Shown: positions 39,377 through 46,713 of the stretch, in pieces
Layout of the letters: each line of letters opens with the position of its first letter
Position numbering within the stretch: position 1 is the stretch's first letter
Virus record (IMG/VR): IMGVR_UViG_3300044701_000673
Coordinates: 1-56,488 of that record
Direction: 5' to 3' (one strand)
DNA from: a virus
Length of the DNA: 56,488 nucleotides
The notes under the pieces: generated by a model
Told to the model about the DNA's origin: nothing
The model's database searches: none
The model's input: only the letters and a program-made list of their open reading frames with translations
Position numbers and translations under genes: made by a program

Positions 39377-39645
39377 TGTGCTTTGTCATCCACCCAAACG
39401 TCATAGGACGGCTTCCCCATCCACAACTGGTGATACTTGCACCCCCACTGGTCAAGCTGGCTTTTTGTCAGCTCCGACCAGTCTGTGCTCGAGGCCATGC
39501 CGCGTGCGGTCCAATAGATGATCTCGTGGCCCTGATCGTACAGATCGTTGATCTGCGAGATCCGGTCGATGTAGGGCTCAGCGTCATGGTAGGCGCTGGC
39601 GGTCTGACTGCAAATGGTGCCATCAATGTCTACGACATACCTCAA
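39364..39645 (-). CDS. Small HAD-family phosphatase
   Basis: A 93-residue HAD fold with the nucleophile motif VVDIDGTICS, IIYWTARGM (motif II Thr) and GKPSYDVWVDDKA (motif III Lys, IV Asp pair). Such minimal HADs accompany capsule and nucleotide-sugar genes; in heptose synthesis the GmhB step is a HAD phosphatase, which this could replace. The start taken is TTG 39645, overlapping the upstream TGA by four bases; no ATG precedes the first motif in this frame. Confidence 0.65.
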   Translation of the reverse strand: MRYVVDIDGTICSQTASAYHDAEPYIDRISQINDLYDQGHEIIYWTARGMASSTDWSELTKSQLDQWGCKYHQLWMGKPSYDVWVDDKAQWPF

Positions 39646-40049
39646 CGCAAAACTCTCCCACGCTGCAGGGTCGATGACAGCCCGTGGCGTCGTCGGTTGT
39701 AGTGGATCTTCACTCCGAGCTGCTCGCACAAATCTTTGCCGGTGAAGTTCTTGCCCTTGTACTCCTCGCCAACGATGCGGACGGCGGGGCAAAGGAGAGC
39801 GATCAGGCGCTCAAGTTCTGCCTCCGTCTGGTACGTGATGATTTGAGAAACGTATCGTACTGCGCTGAGTTGGATGTGCCGCTCGGACAGATCTTGCATC
39901 GGCTTTGATTTGCTTGGTCGCTCAAGGCTCGGGTCAACGTGCAGCGCGCAGACAAGGACATCGCACAGGGATGCGGCCTCCTCCAGCATGGCGATGTGCC
40001 CCGCGTGCAGCATGTCAAAGGCGGAGGCCGTGAACCCGACGGTTTTCAT
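39642..40049 (-). CDS. Cytidylyltransferase-like nucleotidyltransferase
   Basis: A 135-residue protein of the glycerol-3-phosphate cytidylyltransferase fold: VGFTASAFDMLHAGHIAMLEEA with the HxGH motif, and VRIVGEEYKGKNFTG as the second nucleotide site. It would activate a sugar or polyol phosphate with CTP or ATP. A second enzyme of this fold (HldE C-like) lies at 40967-41482. ATGA overlap with the kinase gene. Confidence 0.75.
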   Translation of the reverse strand: MKTVGFTASAFDMLHAGHIAMLEEAASLCDVLVCALHVDPSLERPSKSKPMQDLSERHIQLSAVRYVSQIITYQTEAELERLIALLCPAVRIVGEEYKGKNFTGKDLCEQLGVKIHYNRRRHGLSSTLQRGRVLR

Positions 40050-40765
40050 GTCTTCTTCACCGCGTAGACGCCCGGATGCGTGCAGGCTTGGGCCGCATAG
40101 ACGTTGGCCGCCGAGAGGGCTGACGGCATGTCGCTGTCCTTGGTGTAGTGGTAGGCCAGCGCCGCGAGGAAGGTGTCGCCAGCGCCGCAGACGTCCACCA
40201 CGTCAACCTTGGGTGCGGAGAAGTTCTCGCCCTTGTACCAGCATCCGCCAGCGCCGCACGTCACGATCAGATCGTCCGGCTCGCTTTTCAGCTTGTCATG
40301 CTCAACGCTATTGATCTTGAATATCGGGCCTGACAGCGGCTTCAGGTGCGTCTTCTTGGTGTCAACAAAGATCGGCCCCCGGTAGGCGTTGATGAGCGCC
40401 AATAGGTTGTCTTGGGTGATGAAGCCCTTGTTGTAGTCCGACACGACGATGGCGTCTAACTTAGAATAGAACTCAGGCGTGTTGACCTTGTAGGGCTGGC
40501 TCTGAGCGTCCTGATCCACGCGCATGAGCTGGGTCACCCCATCCTCAGCATAGAAGCGCGTCTTCTTGGAATATGGCTCAGACGGGAAGTGAACGGTGAC
40601 GTCGCAGAAGGCGCGAAGGTTCTCAGCCACGTTGGCCGCCATGCCGGGTGATCGGCGGGTGTGCGTCTGCCGCAGGAGGGTGGCCGCCGCCTCGGGGTTC
40701 TTCCGCTCCGTCGTCCCGTAGACATAAATGTCCTCGCAGACGTCGCCGATGACGAGGATCAGCAT
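40046..40765 (-). CDS. PfkB-family sugar kinase, HldE N-domain-like
   Basis: A 239-residue ribokinase-fold kinase. VIGDVCEDIYVYG opens the domain, SPGMAANVAENLRAF binds the sugar, IVVSDYNKGFI resembles the HldE (RfaE) heptose kinase domain, and VDVCGAGDTFLAALA is the PfkB signature with catalytic Asp. It would phosphorylate heptose 7-phosphate at position 1. In bacteria this domain is fused to the nucleotidyltransferase; here a cupin gene lies between them. Confidence 0.78.
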   Translation of the reverse strand: MLILVIGDVCEDIYVYGTTERKNPEAAATLLRQTHTRRSPGMAANVAENLRAFCDVTVHFPSEPYSKKTRFYAEDGVTQLMRVDQDAQSQPYKVNTPEFYSKLDAIVVSDYNKGFITQDNLLALINAYRGPIFVDTKKTHLKPLSGPIFKINSVEHDKLKSEPDDLIVTCGAGGCWYKGENFSAPKVDVVDVCGAGDTFLAALAYHYTKDSDMPSALSAANVYAAQACTHPGVYAVKKT

Positions 40766-41109
40766 CCTTGACTGTCTCCCGGCAGGACGCGGAAATTGTC
40801 CTCAACGGTGTCTTGGCTTGAAACCTCAATGATGATGCCGGGGCCTTCTACGCAGTGCAGTTGGTGAGGCAGGAGGGGCGCATTGCGCCAGACATCTCCC
40901 TTGCGGAGATACTGAGAGTGCGGGGTCGCGGTCTTGGTGTCTATGGTCGTGAGTTTGAAGACGCCATCAAGGACGTACCACGTCTCGTCCTTGTCCCGAT
41001 GAAAGTGCATCGAGAACTTCCTCCCCGGCTCGAAGCAGAGAAGTTTCCCACAGTAGGTCTCCGTCGAGGCAAAAATCTCCTCGTGTCCCCAACCCTTTTC
41101 GACGCGCAT
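40759..41109 (-). CDS. Cupin-fold sugar protein
   Basis: A 116-residue cupin: [18 protein letters not shown] carries the metal-binding His/Glu set and [22 protein letters not shown] the second motif. Similar cupins act in sugar-phosphate isomerisation or accompany nucleotidyltransferases. It could stand in for the missing GmhA-type isomerase, but this is a guess. ATG 41109 is the start used; the frame overlaps the nucleotidyltransferase gene by 143 bases. Confidence 0.65.
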   Translation of the reverse strand: MRVEKGWGHEEIFASTETYCGKLLCFEPGRKFSMHFHRDKDETWYVLDGVFKLTTIDTKTATPHSQYLRKGDVWRNAPLLPHQLHCVEGPGIIIEVSSQDTVEDNFRVLPGDSQGC

Positions 41110-41482
41110 GCTCAATAATCCCTGTCGTTGATTTGTCGGCAACGTAAGGGATTACGACGACCTTTGCCAAGTCTCTTCCGACAATATTATTTGCGCTATA
41201 GTCACCGCCTTTAGTGATGACGTCAGGACGCAGGCTTTTGATCAGCTCGTAGGGGGTGTCCTCGTCAAAGATCACCACCTCGTCAACGCAGGCCAGCGCC
41301 CGCAGAACCTCGGCCCGATCCTCTTGGGAATTGATGGGACGATCTGGGCCCTTGATCCGCCGGACGGATGCGTCAGAGTTCAGGCCGACGACCAGCTTTG
41401 TGCCGAGCGCTTTTGACGCCTGCAGGTATCGGATGTGGCCGACGTGCAGAATGTCGAAGCAGCCGTTGGTGAAGACTAGCAT
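40967..41482 (-). CDS. HldE C-domain-like nucleotidyltransferase (RfaE2)
   Basis: A 171-residue protein whose first ~128 residues match the ADP-heptose synthase domain: [18 protein letters not shown] (HxGH), [42 protein letters not shown] and the ending [10 protein letters not shown]. It joins ATP to heptose 1-phosphate. The family normally ends there, but this frame runs about 43 codons more into the cupin gene in another frame, with a tail unlike the family. The tail may be translated junk after a stop loss. Overlaps the GT25 gene by seven bases. Confidence 0.8.
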   Translation of the reverse strand: MLVFTNGCFDILHVGHIRYLQASKALGTKLVVGLNSDASVRRIKGPDRPINSQEDRAEVLRALACVDEVVIFDEDTPYELIKSLRPDVITKGGDYSANNIVGRDLAKVVVIPYVADKSTTGIIEHARRKGLGTRGDFCLDGDLLWETSLLRAGEEVLDALSSGQGRDVVRP

Positions 41483-42168
41483 GACAGGTCGTCGTTGCGA
41501 AGGGTGCTCCTGCCCTCTTTCGGGCGGCCCAAGATCGTCGTCTCTTGGTCTTTCACGTCATATGCGAAGACGCCCATCTGGTGGATCGGGAAGATGTCGG
41601 CGCGCAAGAGAATGTCGAGCGGGGCGTTGATCCCGTACTTCAGGACGTGGGCCAGCATGTTCTTGGCCACGGCAGGATCGACGGCATAAGCGTGAGCCCG
41701 GCAGATGAAGTGGTAGTTGGGCCCCTCGCTGGCATGCGGCGGCGTTGGCATGACACCCCAGCCTTGGTTCACCTGCTCGTTGCTGCCGAGATAGCAGATC
41801 GAGTTGAAGACGGCGTGCTGCGTATAGGGCTGCACCATGACGGCGTCATGCTCAAGGATCACGAGCGGTCGGTCTTCCAACACGCACTTCTGCCAGAGGC
41901 TGATGTGGCTCAGGGCGCAGGCCACCTCGCCTCGGGTCATGTAGTGGTCGGTGACCTTGACCATGGCAGGCACGCCGCCGTGGTGCTCTGGCGGCTGGAT
42001 CGGGTTCTGGATGCCGTCGTAGGCGTCCCAATACATCCACGGCATGCCAGCCAGATCGCAGCTCTCTGCTGCGCGCTGCGCCTTCTGCATCGACATCTCA
42101 TGGTTCGGGATGCGGATGATGTAGGCTTTGGTGACGGACTGGTTGTAGTTGTAGTTGAGGGATTTCAC
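41476..42168 (-). CDS. Glycosyltransferase family 25
   Basis: A 230-residue GT25-type enzyme with [41 protein letters not shown] and [11 protein letters not shown] (acid for metal-sugar nucleotide binding). GT25 enzymes add sugars in LPS outer core synthesis. Start is GTG with AAAGG seven bases upstream. Being beside an ADP-heptose-like cassette it may use that sugar; substrate is unproven. Confidence 0.75.
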   Translation of the reverse strand: MKSLNYNYNQSVTKAYIIRIPNHEMSMQKAQRAAESCDLAGMPWMYWDAYDGIQNPIQPPEHHGGVPAMVKVTDHYMTRGEVACALSHISLWQKCVLEDRPLVILEHDAVMVQPYTQHAVFNSICYLGSNEQVNQGWGVMPTPPHASEGPNYHFICRAHAYAVDPAVAKNMLAHVLKYGINAPLDILLRADIFPIHQMGVFAYDVKDQETTILGRPKEGRSTLRNDDLSC

Positions 42169-42171
42169 GGG

Positions 42172-43383
42172 TTAGCCTTTGGTGATGGCGTGGACATGGT
42201 CACTGCCCACCGAAACCTGCATCCAGTTGGTCGACGCACCAATTTGAACAGGGCTGGACTTAGCAACAACAGTGCCGTCGCCGATTTGACCAAATGGGTT
42301 GTTACCCCACGAAAAAAGAGTGCTCGACGTCGTGACGCAAGCGCTGTTAGTAAGCCCCGCTGAAACCCCCGCCCAGTTTGTTAACGCGCCGACTTGAACA
42401 GGGCTGGAGCGGCTAATCGTGTCCCCAAGGCCAAGACGCCCTTGACCGTTACTACCCCAAATAAATAGAGTGCCCCCCGCTGTAGTGCAGGCTGTGTGTT
42501 GACCCCCCGCTGAAACCTGCGCCCAGTTTGTTAGTGCGCCGACTTGAACAGGACTAGAAAGGTTGATGCCGTTGTTGTGGCCGAGCTGACCGTCGCTGCC
42601 GTTCCCCCATGAAAAAAGGGTGCTGTCAGTCTTGACGCAAGCGGTTAGGTTTCCACCGGCTGAAACCTGCGCCCAGTTTGTTAAAGCGCCCACTTGAACA
42701 GGACTAGAGCGATTGATGATTGTGCCGTCGCCAAGCATGCCTTTTCCGTTGTAGCCCCACGACCACAAAGTTCCGTCAGTTTTAACGCAGGCAGTATGCA
42801 AACCGCCCGCTGAAACCTGCGCCCAGTTTGTTAAAGCGCCCACTTGAACAGGACTAGAGCGATTGATGATTGTGCCGTCGCCAAGCCGCCCATAGCTGCC
42901 GTCCCCCCACGTGAACAGCGTACCATCCGTCTTGACACAAGCCATGTGATCTAGGCCCGATGAAACCTGCGCCCAGTTAGTTAGTGCGCCAACTTGAACA
43001 GGACTAGAAGAAGACGCAACACTGTCGTGCCCTAGTCGGCCACTGGCTCCGTTACCCCACGTAAAAAGTGTGCCCGCCGTCGTAACACTTGCGGCTTGAC
43101 TCCGGCCCGATGAAACCTGCGCCCAGTTAGTTAACGCACCAATCTGAACAGGACTAGACTTGTCGATGACAGTGCCGTCGCCAAGCTGCCCGCTGGGACT
43201 GTTGTCCCCCCAAGCATAAAGCTCCCTCGGCAAAACCTTCTGCGGCCAGTTCCCCGCCTTTTGCAACCCAAGCTGCTCAGCCAGCGTCCAGACGCCAGAC
43301 GCGGAACCGCCCTCGCCGTCAACGGGTGCGACGACCGTGGGCGGTGTCTTGCTGATTACGCCACCGGGGAAGCGGTCGCCCAT
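42172..43383 (-). CDS. RCC1-repeat propeller protein 1
   Basis: A 403-residue protein with seven RCC1-type repeats of about 50 residues (LFTWGNGASGRLG; RSSPVQVGALTNWAQVSAG), which should close into a seven-bladed propeller. An ~80-residue N-terminal region, without RCC1 repeats, may anchor it to the particle. Two repeats share ~78 identical bases (42660-42737 and 42810-42887). Phage proteins of this type are probably exposed virion or receptor-binding parts. AAGGAG precedes the ATG. Confidence 0.72.
   Translation of the reverse strand: MGDRFPGGVISKTPPTVVAPVDGEGGSASGVWTLAEQLGLQKAGNWPQKVLPRELYAWGDNSPSGQLGDGTVIDKSSPVQIGALTNWAQVSSGRSQAASVTTAGTLFTWGNGASGRLGHDSVASSSSPVQVGALTNWAQVSSGLDHMACVKTDGTLFTWGDGSYGRLGDGTIINRSSPVQVGALTNWAQVSAGGLHTACVKTDGTLWSWGYNGKGMLGDGTIINRSSPVQVGALTNWAQVSAGGNLTACVKTDSTLFSWGNGSDGQLGHNNGINLSSPVQVGALTNWAQVSAGGQHTACTTAGGTLFIWGSNGQGRLGLGDTISRSSPVQVGALTNWAGVSAGLTNSACVTTSSTLFSWGNNPFGQIGDGTVVAKSSPVQIGASTNWMQVSVGSDHVHAITKG
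42561..42641. repeat. Segment shared between RCC1 genes (copy 1)
   Basis: These 81 bases match 46956-47036 in the third RCC1 gene with one mismatch, far more alike than the surrounding repeats. It looks like recent gene conversion or recombination between paralogs. Confidence 0.85.
42660..42887. repeat. Near-identical RCC1 repeat units
   Basis: The segment beginning at 42660 is repeated exactly for about 78 bases starting at 42810, a period of 150 bases (50 codons). Identity at silent sites points to recent duplication or exchange. Confidence 0.85.
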
Positions 43384-43395
43384 CGGAAATACTCC

Positions 43396-43821
43396 TTACA
43401 GAGCGTCAACAGCCTCGTGGGTCGTCGCAGCGGCGATCTCGTCCATGCGGGCCTCAAAGACAACGCGAGCCGCATCCACGACAGCAGCGTCATACTGCGT
43501 CTCGGGATACTGGTCGGTTTCCTTGGCAACCTCTGCGTCAACCACAGCCTTAAACTCAGCCTTGGCAGACCCCCGCAAGCCATCCTTGCGCTCGTCAACC
43601 TCAAGCTCGCGCTTCGACCAAACGATCTGCGCAGGCTCAACGTCGATGTCGATCAGGTGCGTGGTCATCATCTCGCGGTTAGCCACAAGATCAGGCATGA
43701 CTTCTACGGCCTCGCGCCAGCCGGGCTCAGACGCCAGCTTGTCAGCCGACGGCTTGTAGTCCCAAACGTCTTTGACTTGGCCGTTTTTGACGCGAATCCA
43801 GTAGCCCGTTTTCGTAGGCAT
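43396..43821 (-). CDS. Conserved protein between RCC1 and fusion enzyme genes
   Basis: A 141-residue mostly helical, acidic protein (GYWIRVKNGQVKDVWDYKPS; KAEFKAVVDAEVAKETDQY). The start resembles short proteins that accompany fibre genes, perhaps a fibre-assembly factor. AAGGAG is six bases before the ATG. Its first 80 bases overlap the end of the sulfotransferase/glycosyltransferase gene. Confidence 0.5.
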   Translation of the reverse strand: MPTKTGYWIRVKNGQVKDVWDYKPSADKLASEPGWREAVEVMPDLVANREMMTTHLIDIDVEPAQIVWSKRELEVDERKDGLRGSAKAEFKAVVDAEVAKETDQYPETQYDAAVVDAARVVFEARMDEIAAATTHEAVDAL

Positions 43822-45562
43822 GGAGCAACTCCTTTTTCAATTCTCCAAAGACCGTGACCCAGTCTCCGTGTCCAGTTTGACGGAACAGCCGCACGCTGTC
43901 GTACCACTCCGTCGTGTTTCCCGGCTTTGCCCAAAGATAATACGGAAGCACGGGCGTGACAATCCATGTCGGTATACCCATTGCAGCCGACATGTGGGAA
44001 ACTGATGTGCAAGACGATACCACAAGATCGCAGGAAGCGATAGCCTGCCGGGTGTCTTCCCAGTGCGCCAAAGGCAGCTCCTTGACCCACGCGGGCCTGT
44101 GCTCCGCGCCCTCGTCGCGCTGCAGGCTGACATATTCAACATCCAAGCCCTTCACCGCGTTGAACAGATACTGCGCCGGGAAGATGCGGTGCTGCTCATG
44201 CTCGAACTGCGGGTTGCCCTGCCAGCGCAGGCCGATCCGAAACTTGTCGCCCTTAGCTACATCTGGCTTCGGGATGTAGGCCGACCCGTCGATGTGCTTG
44301 TACTGCCAGCCCAGCGGAATGCTGGCCGTCATGCTGGGCACCCAGAAGTCATGCACCACGCCGAAGGCAGCCTCGTGCTGGATGACCATGTCCACGCCAT
44401 CAACCTTGCGCATGGTCATCGCCAGCGCGCCGGAGCAGGCCACGATGACCTGATTGCCGCGCTTCTTCAGCTCGCGGGCATAGCGGACGCCGTGGATTTG
44501 ATCGCCGAGGCCAGCCTCCAAGTTCAACAGGATCGTGCCCGTCGATACCCCATCCCAGATCGGCGTCGGCACTTTGGGTGCCTCGTTGCCGAAGACCTTT
44601 TCGATCCGGCCTCTGTCCAGCAGCTTCATGCCGTCCAGCAGGTGGCCCTTCCGCATCTCGTACCAGCCGCGATTGAAGGCCGCGCGGTGGTTCTTCGGCT
44701 CCTTGATCGCCAGCTCCTGAGCAATCTCCTCGCCGCGCTTGAAGTCGCCGATGATCCCGGCGGCCAGCTGCATGTCGAGCGGGTGGATCATCTCGGTCGT
44801 CAGCGGCTTTTCGCGCCAGAAGCAGGGCTGCACGAAGTTCTGGCGCATGTGCTGGAGGATGTCTTCAGGGTCGTCGTTGTGACGCTTGGCCAGCTTCGGT
44901 GCCACGGTATGCAGGCCGGGGACGTTCCAGATTTCCTCGTCGCGCTCCTTGGGGGCATGCTCGTCGAGGTGGTTGAAGTCGTAGTCGAAGTCGCCGATCT
45001 CAAGAAACTCGTGGATGCGGGCGAGCTGCTTCTTGGGGTCGGCGATCAGGTCTTCGTACTCGACAAAGAGGAAGCAGGACTGGTCGTAGTTGAAGCCCGT
45101 GAGAAGCACCTGATAAGACTTCTTGAGGTGGTCGATCAGGTCACTGTTGCGGAGGAAGTCCTCGACATCGTTGGGCTTCGCCACGCGCACGAAGGATGCC
45201 GCGCAGTCGTCGATGTTGCGAACGGTGGCAATGATCTTCGGCTTTCGGCCCAGAAGTTCGTGCAGCACGCGCAGGCTTGAGACCTCGGCCCAGTTCCGCG
45301 CCTTGTCGATCACGACAGGCTTTTCCACCTTGGCGTACTTGGCGTCCATGATGCCACGCAGCACGGCCTTGATCTGGTCTTCGTCCGGTGCCGCCTGCTC
45401 CGCCGAGCTGCCCTGCCACGCCTTGAAGGTGTTGAACATCACCTCGCCCATGCCGCTGGTGGGGCTGGCGTGAAGGTCGGGGTGCTGGTTCAAGAGCGCG
45501 GCGAGGACGGTGCTGCCCGAGCGGGGAAGGCCTGCGAGGAAGTGGAAGGTTTTCTGGAGCAT
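43742..45562 (-). CDS. Sulfotransferase fused to TPR and heptosyltransferase-like domain
   Basis: A 606-residue fusion. Residues ~1-250 are a sulfotransferase: AGLPRSGSTVLAALLNQHP is the PAPS-binding loop and VRNIDDCAASFVR the 3'-phosphate site. Residues ~265-330 look like TPR helices. Residues ~335-585 resemble GT9/heptosyltransferase-type domains found after TPRs (LEAGLGDQIHGVRYAREL; IGLRWQGNPQFEH; SCDLVVSSCTSVSHMSAAMG). It may transfer the sugar made by the adjacent cassette and sulfate it, on host LPS or on the RCC1 proteins. ATG 45562 overlaps the upstream stop (TAATG). Confidence 0.72.
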   Translation of the reverse strand: MLQKTFHFLAGLPRSGSTVLAALLNQHPDLHASPTSGMGEVMFNTFKAWQGSSAEQAAPDEDQIKAVLRGIMDAKYAKVEKPVVIDKARNWAEVSSLRVLHELLGRKPKIIATVRNIDDCAASFVRVAKPNDVEDFLRNSDLIDHLKKSYQVLLTGFNYDQSCFLFVEYEDLIADPKKQLARIHEFLEIGDFDYDFNHLDEHAPKERDEEIWNVPGLHTVAPKLAKRHNDDPEDILQHMRQNFVQPCFWREKPLTTEMIHPLDMQLAAGIIGDFKRGEEIAQELAIKEPKNHRAAFNRGWYEMRKGHLLDGMKLLDRGRIEKVFGNEAPKVPTPIWDGVSTGTILLNLEAGLGDQIHGVRYARELKKRGNQVIVACSGALAMTMRKVDGVDMVIQHEAAFGVVHDFWVPSMTASIPLGWQYKHIDGSAYIPKPDVAKGDKFRIGLRWQGNPQFEHEQHRIFPAQYLFNAVKGLDVEYVSLQRDEGAEHRPAWVKELPLAHWEDTRQAIASCDLVVSSCTSVSHMSAAMGIPTWIVTPVLPYYLWAKPGNTTEWYDSVRLFRQTGHGDWVTVFGELKKELLHAYENGLLDSRQKRPSQRRLGLQAVG

Positions 45563-46713
45563 TAGTTGGTTGCGCCTTGGAGGATGGCCAAAACATATCC
45601 TTGGCCTGCAGAAGCAGAGAACCACGAGGTTGATGCGCCAACTTGTACTGGGCTAGAACGGTTTGTGGTGTTACTTTGGCCAAGCTCGCCTTGGCTATTT
45701 TGACCCCAAGCCCAAAGAGTGCCGTCGGTTTTGACAGCTGCGTTGAGACGGTTGCCTGCTGATACTTTTGACCAGTTAGTCAGCGCACCAATTTGAACAG
45801 GGCTGGAGCGGTTGATGATGTTGTTTTGGCCGAGTTGGCCTGTGTCATTGTATCCCCAAGCCCAAAGAGTTCCCGTTGTTTTTACGGCAGTTGCGTGGTA
45901 GCTGCCCGCAGAAACACTAGCCCAATCCGTTAGCGCACCGATCTGAACAGGGCTAGACCTGTAGATATTATTTCCTCCACCCAAACGTCCAAAACTACCC
46001 TTGCCCCAAGACCATATAGTGTTGTCAGTCTTTACGGCAGTCGAAAACTCACCTCCGGCAGATACCTGCGCCCAATTTGTTAGGGCACCAATTTGGACAG
46101 GGCTTGACTTGTCGGCGACAGTGCCGTCTCCGACTTGGCCGCTGCCATTTCTTCCCCAAGCCCACATTGTGTTGTTAGTTTTCACCGAAAGCGTTGAGTT
46201 TAAGCTGGAAGAAGTAGAACTCCAATCCGTCAATGCGCCAACTTGCACCGGGCTAGACCGATATCCAGTTGTCGCGTTGATGCCAAGAGCCCCAAAAGCG
46301 TTAGCCCCCCAAGCCCATAGAGTTCCATTGCTCTTAACCGCAGAGGAGAACGTGGAGCCAGAAGAAATTGAGTACCAGTCGGTCAGGGAACCGACCTGCA
46401 CAGGGCTGGAGCGGTTGATGACGTTGTTCTGGCCGAGTTGGCCTGAGGTGTTTAGCCCCCAAGACCAAAGTGTCCCGTCTGATCTTAAGCCTAAGCTATG
46501 ACCACTTTCTGGGCCCACCGAAAGAATAGACCATGTTTGTGCGGAGCCGACCTGAGTCGGGCTAGACACACTGACTGTCGCATTCAAGCCTGTTCGGCCG
46601 TCTGTTCCTGAACCCCACGCATACAACTCATACGCAGGCAACCCCGTCCACGTCCCTGCGGCCACGGCCTGAATCTGCTCTTTTAGGTTCCAGACGCCGG
46701 AGAAATTGGGCAT
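45562..46713 (-). CDS. RCC1-repeat propeller protein 2
   Basis: A 383-residue paralog with seven RCC1 repeats (LWAWGYNDTGQLGQNN; NRSSPVQIGALTNWSKVSAG) behind a ~30-residue start FSGVWNLKEQIQAVAAG, different from its neighbours. GGAG is eight bases upstream of the ATG. It ends in a TAATG overlap with the fusion enzyme, so the two are translated together, which ties the sugar enzyme to the propeller proteins. Confidence 0.72.
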   Translation of the reverse strand: MPNFSGVWNLKEQIQAVAAGTWTGLPAYELYAWGSGTDGRTGLNATVSVSSPTQVGSAQTWSILSVGPESGHSLGLRSDGTLWSWGLNTSGQLGQNNVINRSSPVQVGSLTDWYSISSGSTFSSAVKSNGTLWAWGANAFGALGINATTGYRSSPVQVGALTDWSSTSSSLNSTLSVKTNNTMWAWGRNGSGQVGDGTVADKSSPVQIGALTNWAQVSAGGEFSTAVKTDNTIWSWGKGSFGRLGGGNNIYRSSPVQIGALTDWASVSAGSYHATAVKTTGTLWAWGYNDTGQLGQNNIINRSSPVQIGALTNWSKVSAGNRLNAAVKTDGTLWAWGQNSQGELGQSNTTNRSSPVQVGASTSWFSASAGQGYVLAILQGATN

